64,000 nt of DNA, taken from positions 496,001-560,000 of the forward strand of contig NZ_JAHLQF010000004.1 in NCBI RefSeq assembly GCF_018918285.1. The letters run 5' to 3'. Shown one piece after another: positions 10,188-19,618 of this stretch. Below the pieces are notes generated by a model. It was given only the letters and a program-made list of their open reading frames with translations. It was not told the origin of the DNA and searched no databases. This DNA is from Clostridium mobile (GTDB lineage Bacteria; Bacillota; Clostridia; Clostridiales; Clostridiaceae). Made by a program: the position numbers and the translations under genes. Every line of letters starts with the position of its first letter. The first letter of the stretch is position 1.

Positions 10188-11294
10188 TTATTCACCCGAT
10201 ACTGCATCAGGCTTCTTACCTCCCTTCACAGAAGATATAAATAATGCAATTATTGCTATAATTAAAACTACTGTAAAAAATATTGGAGTATAGGTTCTAG
10301 AAAGCATATGTACCTCAGCAATATTTTGGGGATATAAAGCAATCAAATATATAAAAGGAACCAATATAGTAGAAGATAATTTTATATCTCTAAAATTCAT
10401 AACTTTCCTTAATATATCTGAAGAAAAATAGTAATGATTTGCAAAAGTCGTAAAATAGAATAATATCCAAATACTCATCATTATCCCTTCCAACCTTTCA
10501 ACAAGATAACCAGGTATATCAACAGATTTCACCATGGTTATAGTGGGCCATAACAATAGTCCCGTTTGCTCCTTTCCAAAAAAACCTATAGCTAAAACAA
10601 AAATTATTATATAAAATATAGTAACAAAAATTACTCCTTTTATAGTTACTTTTAGAACATCCTCTTTTCTTTTTACAAAAGGAATGGCTAAAAGCAATAC
10701 TCCAAATCCAGCGTATCTGTTTACCCCTGTAGTAACACCTCTTAAATAATTAGAAATAGGCTCATTAAAAATAGGCAGTAAGTTTGTAAAATCACCCTGC
10801 CTGGCAGAAGGTATAAATATTAATGCCACAGATATAAACATGATCCAAAAACTTATTTCATTAAATTTAATTAAATTATCTATTTCTCCTCTTATAATAT
10901 AATTTCCCGCTAATATTGTTATTAAAAATAGAACCTCCGTCGGAGTTTTTTCTAATAAATACATCTTTATTTCTTCAGTAAAAACCCTTAATCCTATAGA
11001 TACAAAGTAAATTGAGTAAAAAATAGTAAATAACGCTACTACTCTCCCAAATATTTGCCCAAAACTATTTATAAATATCTCATAAATATGCTTATAGTTA
11101 TTATTCTTAGCAATTCTATTTATCATATAAGCAAATAAAATTGCAATAATTCCACTTATAACTATAGCTATCCAGCCTTCTACACCCAAAACATTAGCCA
11201 GTTCACTAGGGTAGGAGAATACATTAACCCCCACAATGGTTACAACTAAAGTGGAAAACAAACCGTAATTGGATATAAAATTCTTATCCTTCAC
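10188..11294 (-). CDS. gerKB: spore germination receptor B subunit, GerAB-type permease
   Basis: About 368 residues with ten or so hydrophobic segments, of the APC-superfamily endospore germination permease family; this subunit is thought to bind the nutrient. N-terminal LFSTLVVTIVGVNVFSYPSE is typical. The strong GGAGG (11303-11307) is 8 nt before a GTG at 11294 but only 2 nt before the ATG at 11300, so the GTG is preferred. Located between the A and C subunits with 1-20 nt gaps, so the three are translationally coupled. Confidence 0.9.
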   Translation of the reverse strand: MKDKNFISNYGLFSTLVVTIVGVNVFSYPSELANVLGVEGWIAIVISGIIAILFAYMINRIAKNNNYKHIYEIFINSFGQIFGRVVALFTIFYSIYFVSIGLRVFTEEIKMYLLEKTPTEVLFLITILAGNYIIRGEIDNLIKFNEISFWIMFISVALIFIPSARQGDFTNLLPIFNEPISNYLRGVTTGVNRYAGFGVLLLAIPFVKRKEDVLKVTIKGVIFVTIFYIIIFVLAIGFFGKEQTGLLLWPTITMVKSVDIPGYLVERLEGIMMSIWILFYFTTFANHYYFSSDILRKVMNFRDIKLSSTILVPFIYLIALYPQNIAEVHMLSRTYTPIFFTVVLIIAIIALFISSVKGGKKPDAVSGE

Positions 11295-11316
11295 ATTCAT
11301 CACCTCCAATATTATT

Positions 11317-12774
11317 TCATTTCTGTCTAATTTTATCTTTTGTGCCCATATATTCAGGTCTTTCTTTAATGAATCTTAGTGGAAATCTTATTATCATATC
11401 TTTGAAATCTTTTTTATTTATATTGACAAAAGGTGATAAATAAGGAACTCCAAAACTTTTTAGTCTAATAAGATGTGTCAATACCATCAATAAACATATT
11501 ACAACTCCATATAACCCCATAATCGATGCGCTTATTATTAATAAAAATCTTATTATCCTAAAAGCAGATGTAATTTCATAGCTTGGAGTTGTAAAGCTTG
11601 TAATGGTAGTAAGGGATACAATTATGATCATTATCGGGCTAACTATACCTGCGCTAACTGCTGCCTGACCTATAATTAACCCCCCTACTATACCTATTGT
11701 GGCCCCAATCGCTTTAGGCAACCTAATAACTGCTTCCGTAAGCAGAGCTAAACTCACCTCCATAATTATAGCTTCCATAAATGCAGGGAATGGAACCCCT
11801 TCCCTAGAAGCTGCCACAAAAAATGCTAATTGTGTTGGTATTATTGAAGGATGAAAGGAAGTCGTAGCTACATACATACCAGGTAATATAATCGATATAA
11901 TTAAGGATAAAAATCTTATAAACCTCAATACAGTACCATACACCCATCTTTGATAATAATCATCAGGGCTTTGAAATAAATTTGGCAGTGTTGCTGGTAC
12001 TACTATAGCAAAGGGAGAGTTATCAACTAATATAGCCACTCTCCCTTCATACAATGCCGCCGCTACCACATCTGGCCTTTCAGTATTTTGGGTTTGAGGA
12101 AATATGGACCATTTATTATCTTCAATTAATTGTTCCACATATCCACTATCTAATACAGCATCAATATCAATTTTTTCCATTCTATCTAATACATCTTTAA
12201 CTATATGGTTTTCAGCTATGTCTTCTATATACATTATCGCTACATCACTTTTAGACCTTGTTCCTAAGGTTTTAGGTACTACCTTTAATCTTGTATCTCT
12301 TATTCTTCTCCTTACTAAGGCTGTGTTAAACCTTATCGTCTCAGTAAACCCGTCCCTACCTCCTCTTATTACAGTTTCACGCGAAGGCTCAGTTACTCCC
12401 CTTGTTGGCCAAAATCGCGAAGCAATTACATAGCAGGTTTTCATTCCATGAATCAACAGCATTGTGTCCCCAGATAATACGCCATTTACACCTTCACTTA
12501 ATTTTTCTAATTCCTTTAAATCCGTAACAGTCAATATTTTGTCTTTTATCTCTTCAATCTCTAGCTCTTTCCAGTTAAACATTAAAGTTTCTAAAACAAA
12601 ATTATTCAAAAGCACTTTATCTCCCATTCCATCTATGTACATGAGTAGTGCTTTTGTGTCATTTATATAAAATTCTCTAAATACAATATCCGAATTTCCT
12701 TTTAACAACTCTTTTAGATATTGTATGTTTTCGTCTAAATTCTTGGATATATTATCCTTTATTACCTCTTTCAT
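11317..12774 (-). CDS. gerKA: spore germination receptor A subunit, GerA family
   Basis: 485 residues from ATG 12774 (GGGG 8 nt upstream; the GTG at 12783 is inside the ribosome site). Large N-terminal cytoplasmic domain with the family block SRETVIRGGRDGFTE, then four to five membrane segments starting near residue 285. Forms the spore nutrient receptor with the B and C subunits in the inner membrane. Operon order A-B-C resembles Bacillus gerA rather than the split gerK of C. perfringens. Confidence 0.93.
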   Translation of the reverse strand: MKEVIKDNISKNLDENIQYLKELLKGNSDIVFREFYINDTKALLMYIDGMGDKVLLNNFVLETLMFNWKELEIEEIKDKILTVTDLKELEKLSEGVNGVLSGDTMLLIHGMKTCYVIASRFWPTRGVTEPSRETVIRGGRDGFTETIRFNTALVRRRIRDTRLKVVPKTLGTRSKSDVAIMYIEDIAENHIVKDVLDRMEKIDIDAVLDSGYVEQLIEDNKWSIFPQTQNTERPDVVAAALYEGRVAILVDNSPFAIVVPATLPNLFQSPDDYYQRWVYGTVLRFIRFLSLIISIILPGMYVATTSFHPSIIPTQLAFFVAASREGVPFPAFMEAIIMEVSLALLTEAVIRLPKAIGATIGIVGGLIIGQAAVSAGIVSPIMIIIVSLTTITSFTTPSYEITSAFRIIRFLLIISASIMGLYGVVICLLMVLTHLIRLKSFGVPYLSPFVNINKKDFKDMIIRFPLRFIKERPEYMGTKDKIRQK

Positions 12775-12800
12775 ATTGCTCACCCCTCATTTTGACAACT

Positions 12801-12995
12801 TCAATAATAAAATTCAGATATAATATACAGCACTAGTGTTATAGAAAATATAATTATTCCTATTATTTTTATTTGTTTAGAGGCTTTAAGCATATTAGCT
12901 CTTTTAAATTTGGTACTATCTATAAAAACAGCTACAAAAGCTTGAATAGTTACTAAAATAAGTAAATATTTATCAAATAGTTTTATTATATCCAT
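12801..12995 (-). CDS. small two-helix membrane protein leading the ger operon (D-subunit-like)
   Basis: 64 residues from ATG 12995 (AGAGGG 9 nt upstream). Two predicted membrane helices (about residues 9-26 and 40-62) joined by a short basic loop. It lies 26 nt before gerKA on the same strand. Small two-helix D proteins of about this size are encoded next to many Bacillus ger operons and modulate receptor function; the size, topology and position match, but I cannot show sequence homology. Confidence 0.65.
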   Translation of the reverse strand: MDIIKLFDKYLLILVTIQAFVAVFIDSTKFKRANMLKASKQIKIIGIIIFSITLVLYIISEFYY

Positions 12996-13116
12996 AACCT
13001 TCATCCCTCTAATTCACTTTATAATTCTTAATTATTTTTCACATATAGCCATTAATTATTCATTAGAGTTAAATATAAACAACTCCTACTCTTGTTATAA
13101 AACTTTTATAAAATAT

Positions 13117-13168
13117 AAAAAGGGCTATCTCAAAATAATTTTATAAATCATTTTGAGATAGCCTTTTC
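13117..13168 (-). terminator. ispE terminator
   Basis: 14-bp stem (13123-13136 / 13150-13163), 13-nt loop, followed on the minus strand by a T-rich tract. Confidence 0.85.
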
Positions 13169-13202
13169 CCTTTTTAATTATATTTTTTACTATAAATTAA
13201 AC

Positions 13203-14045
13203 TTATATTGTTTTGCTGAGAAAAACCTCATCATATTTATCTTTCATAAAGTTGTAGCATCTTTCAGCAAATTGGTAGTTTTCAAAGAAACCGAATATAG
13301 TTGAACCACTTCCACTCATTAATGTACCTATACTACCTAAGTTTTTCATATCTCTTTTTATTTCTAATAATTCTGGATACTTATCTAAAGTAACTAATTC
13401 TAAAACATTTATCATGTTCTTAGATAAATCTTCTAAATTATTTTCGTTTATATAATTTAGAATTCTATTCATATTAGGATGATCATTTATTGTAATTTTA
13501 TCAATTTCCTCATAAACATCCTTTGTTGAAACCCCAAAATTTGGTTTAACTAAAAGTAGAATATGGTTTTTAAACTTCTCTAATGGTGTTATTATTTCGC
13601 CTATACCTTCACAAAGGGCTGTTCCACCATAGATAAAGAATGGCACATCCGCTCCTAATTTTTCACCTAGCATGGCCAGTTCCTCATCATTTATTTGGGG
13701 CTTAAACATATCTCTCATCATCTTTAATACTATAGCTGCATTGCTACTTCCTCCCCCTAAACCTGCTTCTGTAGGTATATTTTTTTCTATATAAATTTCT
13801 ACTCCTTTATTTATTTTATATTTTTCTATAAACATATCAGCAGCCCTATATGCTAAATTTCTTTTATCAGTTGGTATATTAATTTTATTACAATTAACCT
13901 TTATTCCATTATTAATTTCTTTGATTTCTATAGTGTCATATAAATCTATGCACTGCATTATCATACTTAATAAATGATATCCATTTTCCTTTCTCCCTAA
14001 CACATCTAGGGACAAGTTCACCTTAGCATATGCTTTACGCTTCAT
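13203..14045 (-). CDS. ispE: 4-diphosphocytidyl-2-C-methyl-D-erythritol kinase
   Basis: 280-residue GHMP-family kinase of the MEP isoprenoid pathway; phosphorylates the 2-hydroxyl of CDP-methylerythritol. N-terminal AYAKVNLSLDVLGRKENGYH and ATP-binding PTEAGLGGGSSNAA are diagnostic, with the third motif LMSGSGSTIFG near the C-terminus. Start ATG behind AGGAGG. It follows cphB-cphA on the same strand, separated by a 12-bp hairpin; in Bacillus ispE also lies near veg and yabG. Confidence 0.97.
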   Translation of the reverse strand: MKRKAYAKVNLSLDVLGRKENGYHLLSMIMQCIDLYDTIEIKEINNGIKVNCNKINIPTDKRNLAYRAADMFIEKYKINKGVEIYIEKNIPTEAGLGGGSSNAAIVLKMMRDMFKPQINDEELAMLGEKLGADVPFFIYGGTALCEGIGEIITPLEKFKNHILLLVKPNFGVSTKDVYEEIDKITINDHPNMNRILNYINENNLEDLSKNMINVLELVTLDKYPELLEIKRDMKNLGSIGTLMSGSGSTIFGFFENYQFAERCYNFMKDKYDEVFLSKTI

Positions 14046-14064
14046 AATAAACCTCCTAATATAT

Positions 14065-14094
14065 AAAAGCTATACATATAATTGTATAGCTTTT
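14065..14094 (-). terminator. hairpin between cphA and ispE
   Basis: Perfect 12-bp stem (14065-14076 / 14083-14094) with a 6-nt loop, then TTTTA-rich sequence; may end or attenuate cphBA transcription before ispE. Confidence 0.65.
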
Positions 14095-14112
14095 AATATA
14101 AATAATAAATAC

Positions 14113-16728
14113 TTATGCTAATGCTTCATCAGAATTATTATTAGATCGCTTTATTTCTTTCTTAACAATTTCAAGTAAAGGTTCATAGTTTTCAAAGAAT
14201 ATTATAATTAAATCTCCTTTTTTACACTCTTCCATTGCCTTTTTTAAAGCTTGTTTTTCTTCTAGAATTATCTTTATATTTTTCTCATCAAACCCACTTT
14301 TTAGCACCCCTTTTTTCAATAGTGATGCTACTTCCCCTTCTTTTCTACATCTTTTGTCGTTATCCTCTTTTATATATATATATTGAAAATTTTCCCCTGC
14401 AATTTCTCCCAATCTAATTATATCTTCATCTTTTCTATCTCCAGGTACCCCAATTATACCTATTAATTTTTTATAATCTAGCTTTTTTATTCCATCTATT
14501 ACAGCTTTATATCCTTTAATATTATGAGCATAGTCTAAAACAACTGTGCTATCGTTAAATTTATATAAATTAAACCTTCCAGGGTTATGTATTTCATCAA
14601 GATAAAAACTTTGCAGACCCTTTCTTATAACTGAATAATCTACTCCTAAACTAACCAATGCAGCACATGCTGCCATGGCGTTTTCTACATTATATTCAAG
14701 TTTTCCCTCTAAAGTAATCTTTATATCCTTAACTTTTATTATTGGAAATATGTTTTTATCCTTTTCTACATAAATAAAATCATTTGATACATATATTCCC
14801 CAGCCACCATTTTTCATATGATCTACCAAAATAAGATTATTTTTATCCTTTGAAAATAGGATTATATTGCTTTTTATCCTATTTAACAATGCAATGCTTG
14901 CATGATCATCTGCATTAAGTATTGCATATCCATCATCTTTTACAGCCTCAACTACCAAAGATTTTACGAAGGCTAATTCTTCTATGGTTTCTATGTTATC
15001 AATGCCTAAATGATCGGAAGTTATATTAGTTATTATGCCTACATCTGCCAAATCATAAGCAAGACCCTTTCGTATAATTCCACCTCTCGCTGTTTCTAAA
15101 ACCGCCACTTCTACTTCATTATTAGTTAATACAGTCATAGCGCTATCATAGCCCGTTGTGTCTCCTCTATCTATACATTGATTGTTTATGTATATACCTC
15201 CAGTAGTAGTTAAACCGGTTTTATGGCCTGCTAAAGATAAAACATAAGATATTAATCGAGCAGTTGTAGTTTTACCATTAGTTCCTGTTACAGATATGAC
15301 AGGAATCTGCTTTGGTATTTCTTTAAATAACATATCTACTATAGCTCCTCCAACATTTCTACTTTTCCCATCACAAGGATGTTCGTGCATCCTTATACCA
15401 GGTGCCGCATTGACCTCTATAATAGCGCCATCTATTGGTTTTGATATATCTGTACAGCAAATGTCTATTCCACATATATCCAATCCTACTGTTCTTGCAA
15501 CTCTTTTACATATTTCAATGTTTTCTTCACATATAATATCAGTACAATCTACAGAAGCTCCTCCAGTGGAGAGATTTGCATTCTCCCTTAAAGTCACTTT
15601 TTCTCCCTTTTTAGGAATAGAATTTAATGAATATGAATTTTTCCAAATATAATTGATTAATTCTTCATTTAACTTAATTCTTGTAAGAGGTTTTTCATGG
15701 CCATCTCCTCTTCTACTGTCTTCATTCAATTTGTGTATTAATTCTACAATAGTTGTAACTCCATCTCCTATAATGTAGGGTGGAACTCTTTTTGAAACTG
15801 CTACCACTTCATAATCTACAACACAAACCCTAAAATCTTCTCCAACTACATGTTTTTCTATAATTATATCTTTGTAATCCTTTGATATGATATTATATGC
15901 CTGCATAAGTTCTTTTTCATTTTTCAAATTAACGAATACCCCTTTGCCCTGATTCCCAAATCTAGGCTTTAATACCACTGGATATCCAATCACTTCTGCA
16001 TCCACTAACATCTGAACAGGATTTATAACCTGTGAACCTTCAGTTACAGGCAAACATTGATTATATAATACTTCCTTTGTTAGCAGCTTATCGCAGGCTA
16101 TGTCTATAGCCAATCCACTAGTTTTCTCACTTACAGTAGCTTCTACCATTCTAGAAGTACTTCCATATCCTAATTGAAAGATACTTCCCTCTCCAATTCT
16201 TATATATGGAATTCTTCTACTTTTCGCTTCCCTTATAATAGCTGCAGTGCTGGGACCTAATTGCTCAAATTTTAATATTTCTCTAAGTTTATATATGGCT
16301 TCCTCTATATTAGTTTCTTTACTACTTATTAGAGAGTTTATTATCATTACAGCAGTTTTTCCTATTTCAATTCCCGTTTTTTCATATTCACATTCATAAA
16401 TTATAAAATATATATCTCCTTCTATTTGCCTAGCTTTACCATAAGCACCCTCTAGCCCTAACATATTTTGTATACCAATGCATATATGTTCACATATATG
16501 AGAAAGATAAGTTCCCTCATATAATCTTTTGACAAATCCCATTTCCTCATCAATTCCACATCTATGTTCCTTTAGTATGGGTAATATTTGAACTAATTTT
16601 TCATTAAATCCATTAATATCTTTACTAGGTACATCCTTAAAGCCTTCTAAGTCTATCTCCATTTTTATACACGGTCTATGGCAGTATATATTTCTCCCAC
16701 TATAATACTTATGATTTAAAATTTTCAT
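14113..16728 (-). CDS. cphA: cyanophycin synthetase
   Basis: 871 residues, the normal length. Cyanophycin synthetase builds multi-L-arginyl-poly-L-aspartate. Visible domains: N-terminal domain (1-160), ATP-grasp domain (about 210-470) with KPRFGNQGKGV near 254 and EVNAAPGIRMHEHP near 438, which adds aspartate, and a Mur-ligase-like domain with P-loop TGTNGKTTTAR at 481, which adds arginine. It follows cphB by 3 nt, so biosynthetic and degradative enzymes share an operon. Work in C. perfringens has implicated cyanophycin in spore assembly, and here the operon lies between sipL and ispE. Confidence 0.96.
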   Translation of the reverse strand: MKILNHKYYSGRNIYCHRPCIKMEIDLEGFKDVPSKDINGFNEKLVQILPILKEHRCGIDEEMGFVKRLYEGTYLSHICEHICIGIQNMLGLEGAYGKARQIEGDIYFIIYECEYEKTGIEIGKTAVMIINSLISSKETNIEEAIYKLREILKFEQLGPSTAAIIREAKSRRIPYIRIGEGSIFQLGYGSTSRMVEATVSEKTSGLAIDIACDKLLTKEVLYNQCLPVTEGSQVINPVQMLVDAEVIGYPVVLKPRFGNQGKGVFVNLKNEKELMQAYNIISKDYKDIIIEKHVVGEDFRVCVVDYEVVAVSKRVPPYIIGDGVTTIVELIHKLNEDSRRGDGHEKPLTRIKLNEELINYIWKNSYSLNSIPKKGEKVTLRENANLSTGGASVDCTDIICEENIEICKRVARTVGLDICGIDICCTDISKPIDGAIIEVNAAPGIRMHEHPCDGKSRNVGGAIVDMLFKEIPKQIPVISVTGTNGKTTTARLISYVLSLAGHKTGLTTTGGIYINNQCIDRGDTTGYDSAMTVLTNNEVEVAVLETARGGIIRKGLAYDLADVGIITNITSDHLGIDNIETIEELAFVKSLVVEAVKDDGYAILNADDHASIALLNRIKSNIILFSKDKNNLILVDHMKNGGWGIYVSNDFIYVEKDKNIFPIIKVKDIKITLEGKLEYNVENAMAACAALVSLGVDYSVIRKGLQSFYLDEIHNPGRFNLYKFNDSTVVLDYAHNIKGYKAVIDGIKKLDYKKLIGIIGVPGDRKDEDIIRLGEIAGENFQYIYIKEDNDKRCRKEGEVASLLKKGVLKSGFDEKNIKIILEEKQALKKAMEECKKGDLIIIFFENYEPLLEIVKKEIKRSNNNSDEALA

Positions 16729-16731
16729 TTT

Positions 16732-17532
16732 TTAAGGTATCCTCCTGTTTAAATCAAATTTATCGTCCTTTTTTAAAACATGCATTTTTATATTGAATAT
16801 AGATAATAGTTCTTCTTGATTCTGCTCAGAAACATTTGTATAAGTGATATCTCTTCCATCAATAAGATATACCGCTCCAGAACCTATCACTTTAAATTCA
16901 GCTTCTCTATTTACAATAATTGCAGTATCTTCATCTATACCTATACCAATACTCTGAGGATTTTCTGCAATACCTACCAATAGTCTACCTATTCTACCTC
17001 TCTGTGCAAAATGTTGATCTATTATAACATCTTTAATAAGCCCTAAACCTGGAGCCATCTTTAAGGTACATTTTCTAGGGGATTCATCATTAGGACCAGA
17101 AACAATCATAGTATCGCTCATAACAGATGCCCCTGCAGAAGTACCCACAAATATACATCCAGCATTATACCTATCCATCATTATCTTATAAAGGTCGGTA
17201 CCTCCTAATAAACTAGTTATTCTTAGCTGATCTCCTCCTGTAAAAAATACTATAGAAGCTTTATTAATTAGTTCTATATTATTAACATCAAAAGCATCCT
17301 TCCTTTCTCTTACATTGAGTATAGAGATATTCTTCACACCTAAATCACCAAAAATTTTATGATACTGCGATCCCTTTTCTTCAGGGTCACCAGATGCTAC
17401 TGTGGCTATTACTAGTTCTTCTTTATCCTTATCAATCTTACTACAAACTTCCTTTAATATACTTTTATCTCCATTTTTATCTTCTGCACCGCCTATTATT
17501 ATTAAATTTCCATTTAACTTGTCTTCCAACAA
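16732..17532 (-). CDS. cphB: cyanophycinase
   Basis: About 266 residues; serine-type exopeptidase that releases beta-Asp-Arg dipeptides from cyanophycin. Catalytic serine lies in GTSAGAS (near residue 132), with the upstream FTGGDQLRI block and DQHFAQRGRIGRL as in the family. The start is set at TTG 17532 because AAAGGGG is 6 nt upstream; the in-frame ATG at 17550 has no ribosome site. First gene of cphB-cphA. Production of synthase and hydrolase from one transcript suggests that deposition and recycling are separated by time or compartment. Confidence 0.93.
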   Translation of the reverse strand: MLEDKLNGNLIIIGGAEDKNGDKSILKEVCSKIDKDKEELVIATVASGDPEEKGSQYHKIFGDLGVKNISILNVRERKDAFDVNNIELINKASIVFFTGGDQLRITSLLGGTDLYKIMMDRYNAGCIFVGTSAGASVMSDTMIVSGPNDESPRKCTLKMAPGLGLIKDVIIDQHFAQRGRIGRLLVGIAENPQSIGIGIDEDTAIIVNREAEFKVIGSGAVYLIDGRDITYTNVSEQNQEELLSIFNIKMHVLKKDDKFDLNRRIP

Positions 17533-17662
17533 AACGCACCCCTTTGTCATAAGTATTCTATATTTTTTCCAATTCCACGAGTAATATACACTTTAATATC
17601 AAACATATGAAAGAATGAAGTGTATTCTCTTCAATACATACTTTTTTAATATATTTATAAAT

Positions 17663-17695
17663 AAAAAAAGCCTGTAGAATAAAACTACAGACTTT
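17663..17695 (-). terminator. sipL terminator
   Basis: 11-bp stem with one mismatch (17667-17677 / 17685-17695), 7-nt loop, then seven T on the minus strand. Confidence 0.8.
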
Positions 17696-17702
17696 AAATC
17701 AA

Positions 17703-19259
17703 TTATAACGAAGCCCTTCCAGGTATTATTAGCTTTTGACCTGGTTTTATATAATCCATATTTTCAATATCATTTATCTTTACTAAATCCTCTACTGTAG
17801 TAGAGTATTTTTTTGCTATCTTCCATAAAGTATCTCCAGGCTGAACTATATATATAGTGACACTAGCCTTCTTCTCTGGAAGTTTTCCTTCTACCTGAGA
17901 TATTTCAACTAAGAATTCCTTAGGCATAACATAGTCTACTTTAACATAAATTTTTACCAATGCTTTTATAACTATATTACCAGCTTCAATATCACACTCA
18001 ATATTTTCTAAAAATGCTTTGGCAATACTGTTCATGTTTATTTTGCATCCTGGAACATCTACCGGACACGAAAAAGGTATTTCTTCTGATACACTACAAA
18101 TATAATTATCTTCATCCTTTGTTTTATACAAAATATCTGAATTTAATACTCCTTCTACTATAACTTTATCTTCTACTATTCTCTTATCTGTAATGCAAAC
18201 TCTTCCTGAACACATAACTACTTCTATAGGTTTAGGTCCTTCTACCTCAATATCACCTTTAACTATAGACTCCGTTGAGGTTTGACCATGTATTGCATTT
18301 AGATTGTAATTATTCTTCTTAATATTCATAAATACAGAAGGAGAATACACATCTTCTATCATATCCATTTCTTCTTTATGCATTATCTTTGTATCAGTTT
18401 TAATTACCGATTCAACTTCTACTTCTCTATTTTCACCTAAATCATCTTCTTTAATATTCATTTGCATTGAATCCACTTTAAATTCAGTATAATTTTCCAT
18501 TAGTGAATTGATTCCTTCAAATTCTATATCCTTAGAAATAGGCACTTCCTCTACGATTGATACAATATCTCTTGTATCCTTTCCCCTATATAGTATAGTA
18601 ATCAATACTGATGCTTCAATAGATACTCTATTTTCCAATACCCTTGCATCTCTCTTACGTACCTTTACATCACATTTGAGTATGTTTCCTATTTCAGGCT
18701 TGCTAGCTGGAATTTTAATATTACATTTTGCCGTCATATCAGATTCTACATTTCCAACAATTTTATCTATTTCCATTGGATTTTTAAGCATCTGAGCATC
18801 AAAATTATCTTCTATATCTTTTACAATATCAAAGTTATAATTTTTATATACATCCGCCCTTAATTTTATTACTCCTTCTAGTCCTATTTTTCTTTCATGT
18901 ATTATGTTGCTATCCATATGTTCAACATAGCATTCACATTGGCAATTCATTTTATGTTCTGTTCCGGGCATTTCAATATAATTTGAGAATTTTCCAATAT
19001 AGGTAATGCTATTGACACCCATTTTTTCTTCTTCTTTTGCTAAATAAATTACATTATATTCTACTTGCCCTTCTAGATATACTTTGTCCTTCATGGTTTC
19101 TTTGCTGATTATAAAAGGTCTAGCATCCACACACAATATCTTCGCTATATCCGGGTGAGTATCTGGTATTACATATTCAGCCTTGACAACTGTATCCATT
19201 GAATTTTGTCCCAATAATTGTTCACATTCTATATTCTCTCTAATAAGCTCTATACCCAT
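17703..19259 (-). CDS. sipL: SipL-like spore morphogenetic protein (SPOCS/DUF3794 repeats + LysM)
   Basis: 518 residues. Three SPOCS (DUF3794) repeats span roughly 10-130, 165-290 and 320-450, and a C-terminal LysM domain (YIVQPGDTLWKIAKKYSTTV, residues about 468-512) ends the protein. The length and order match C. difficile SipL, which binds the SpoIVA ATPase through its LysM domain and is needed for coat assembly around the forespore. Start ATG behind GGAGGG. Expected mother-cell (sigma-E) expression; I see only a weak sigma-E-like match upstream. Confidence 0.9.
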   Translation of the reverse strand: MGIELIRENIECEQLLGQNSMDTVVKAEYVIPDTHPDIAKILCVDARPFIISKETMKDKVYLEGQVEYNVIYLAKEEEKMGVNSITYIGKFSNYIEMPGTEHKMNCQCECYVEHMDSNIIHERKIGLEGVIKLRADVYKNYNFDIVKDIEDNFDAQMLKNPMEIDKIVGNVESDMTAKCNIKIPASKPEIGNILKCDVKVRKRDARVLENRVSIEASVLITILYRGKDTRDIVSIVEEVPISKDIEFEGINSLMENYTEFKVDSMQMNIKEDDLGENREVEVESVIKTDTKIMHKEEMDMIEDVYSPSVFMNIKKNNYNLNAIHGQTSTESIVKGDIEVEGPKPIEVVMCSGRVCITDKRIVEDKVIVEGVLNSDILYKTKDEDNYICSVSEEIPFSCPVDVPGCKINMNSIAKAFLENIECDIEAGNIVIKALVKIYVKVDYVMPKEFLVEISQVEGKLPEKKASVTIYIVQPGDTLWKIAKKYSTTVEDLVKINDIENMDYIKPGQKLIIPGRASL

Positions 19260-19328
19260 GCTTCTTTTCCCTCCTATATAAACCTACTATTTATTTATAT
19301 AACTAAAAATAGGGAAATATGATTAAAC

Positions 19329-19367
19329 TTTAAATATTTATACCTTATAAAGATATAAATATTTAAA
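19329..19367. repeat. 14-bp AT-only inverted repeat upstream of sipL
   Basis: Perfect inverted repeat 19329-19342 / 19354-19367 with an 11-nt spacer. It could be an operator or RNA hairpin, but being entirely A/T it may have no function. Confidence 0.4.
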
Positions 19368-19438
19368 ATTTTCAAAACATAATATTTCATATTATTTAAA
19401 TAGCATTATAATAAGGGGTAGAACTGTCACAAATATTG

Positions 19439-19467
19439 TTGACATATATCTTATTTTGTCGTATTAT
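19439..19467 (+). promoter_or_regulatory. sigma-A promoter of candidate small RNA
   Basis: TTGACA (19439-19444), 17 nt, TATTAT (19462-19467) on the + strand, opposite to all surrounding genes. Confidence 0.6.
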
Positions 19468-19473
19468 TAAAAC

Positions 19474-19561
19474 TGGTTGTTGACCATATAACCTCTCATA
19501 AATTCTCAATACCCTTTTATACCATAGTTGAAAGATGGCTTTTTTACCATCTTTCTTTTTG
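19474..19561 (+). ncRNA. candidate small RNA between sipL and veg
   Basis: About 88 nt, from a predicted start 7 nt after the TATTAT box to a Rho-independent terminator: a 9-bp stem GAAAGATGG/CCATCTTTC (19530-19538 / 19547-19555), 8-nt loop, TTTTTG tail. No ribosome site or open frame of note. The middle contains unpaired-looking C-rich tracts (AACCTCTCAT and TACCCTTTT) that are complementary to ribosome-binding-site sequences, as in many base-pairing regulators. It matches no RNA family I know. Purely a sequence-based inference. Confidence 0.5.
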
Positions 19562-19588
19562 TATGTATTAAAATCTATATAAAAAGTG

Positions 19589-19617
19589 AAATAGCAGTAC
19601 TATAAGTACTGCTTTTT
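19589..19617 (-). terminator. veg terminator
   Basis: 9-bp perfect stem AGCAGTACT/AGTACTGCT (19593-19601 / 19605-19613) with a 3-nt loop and further A/T pairing outside. T residues lie on both sides, so it may act in both directions. Confidence 0.65.
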
Positions 19618-19618
19618 A

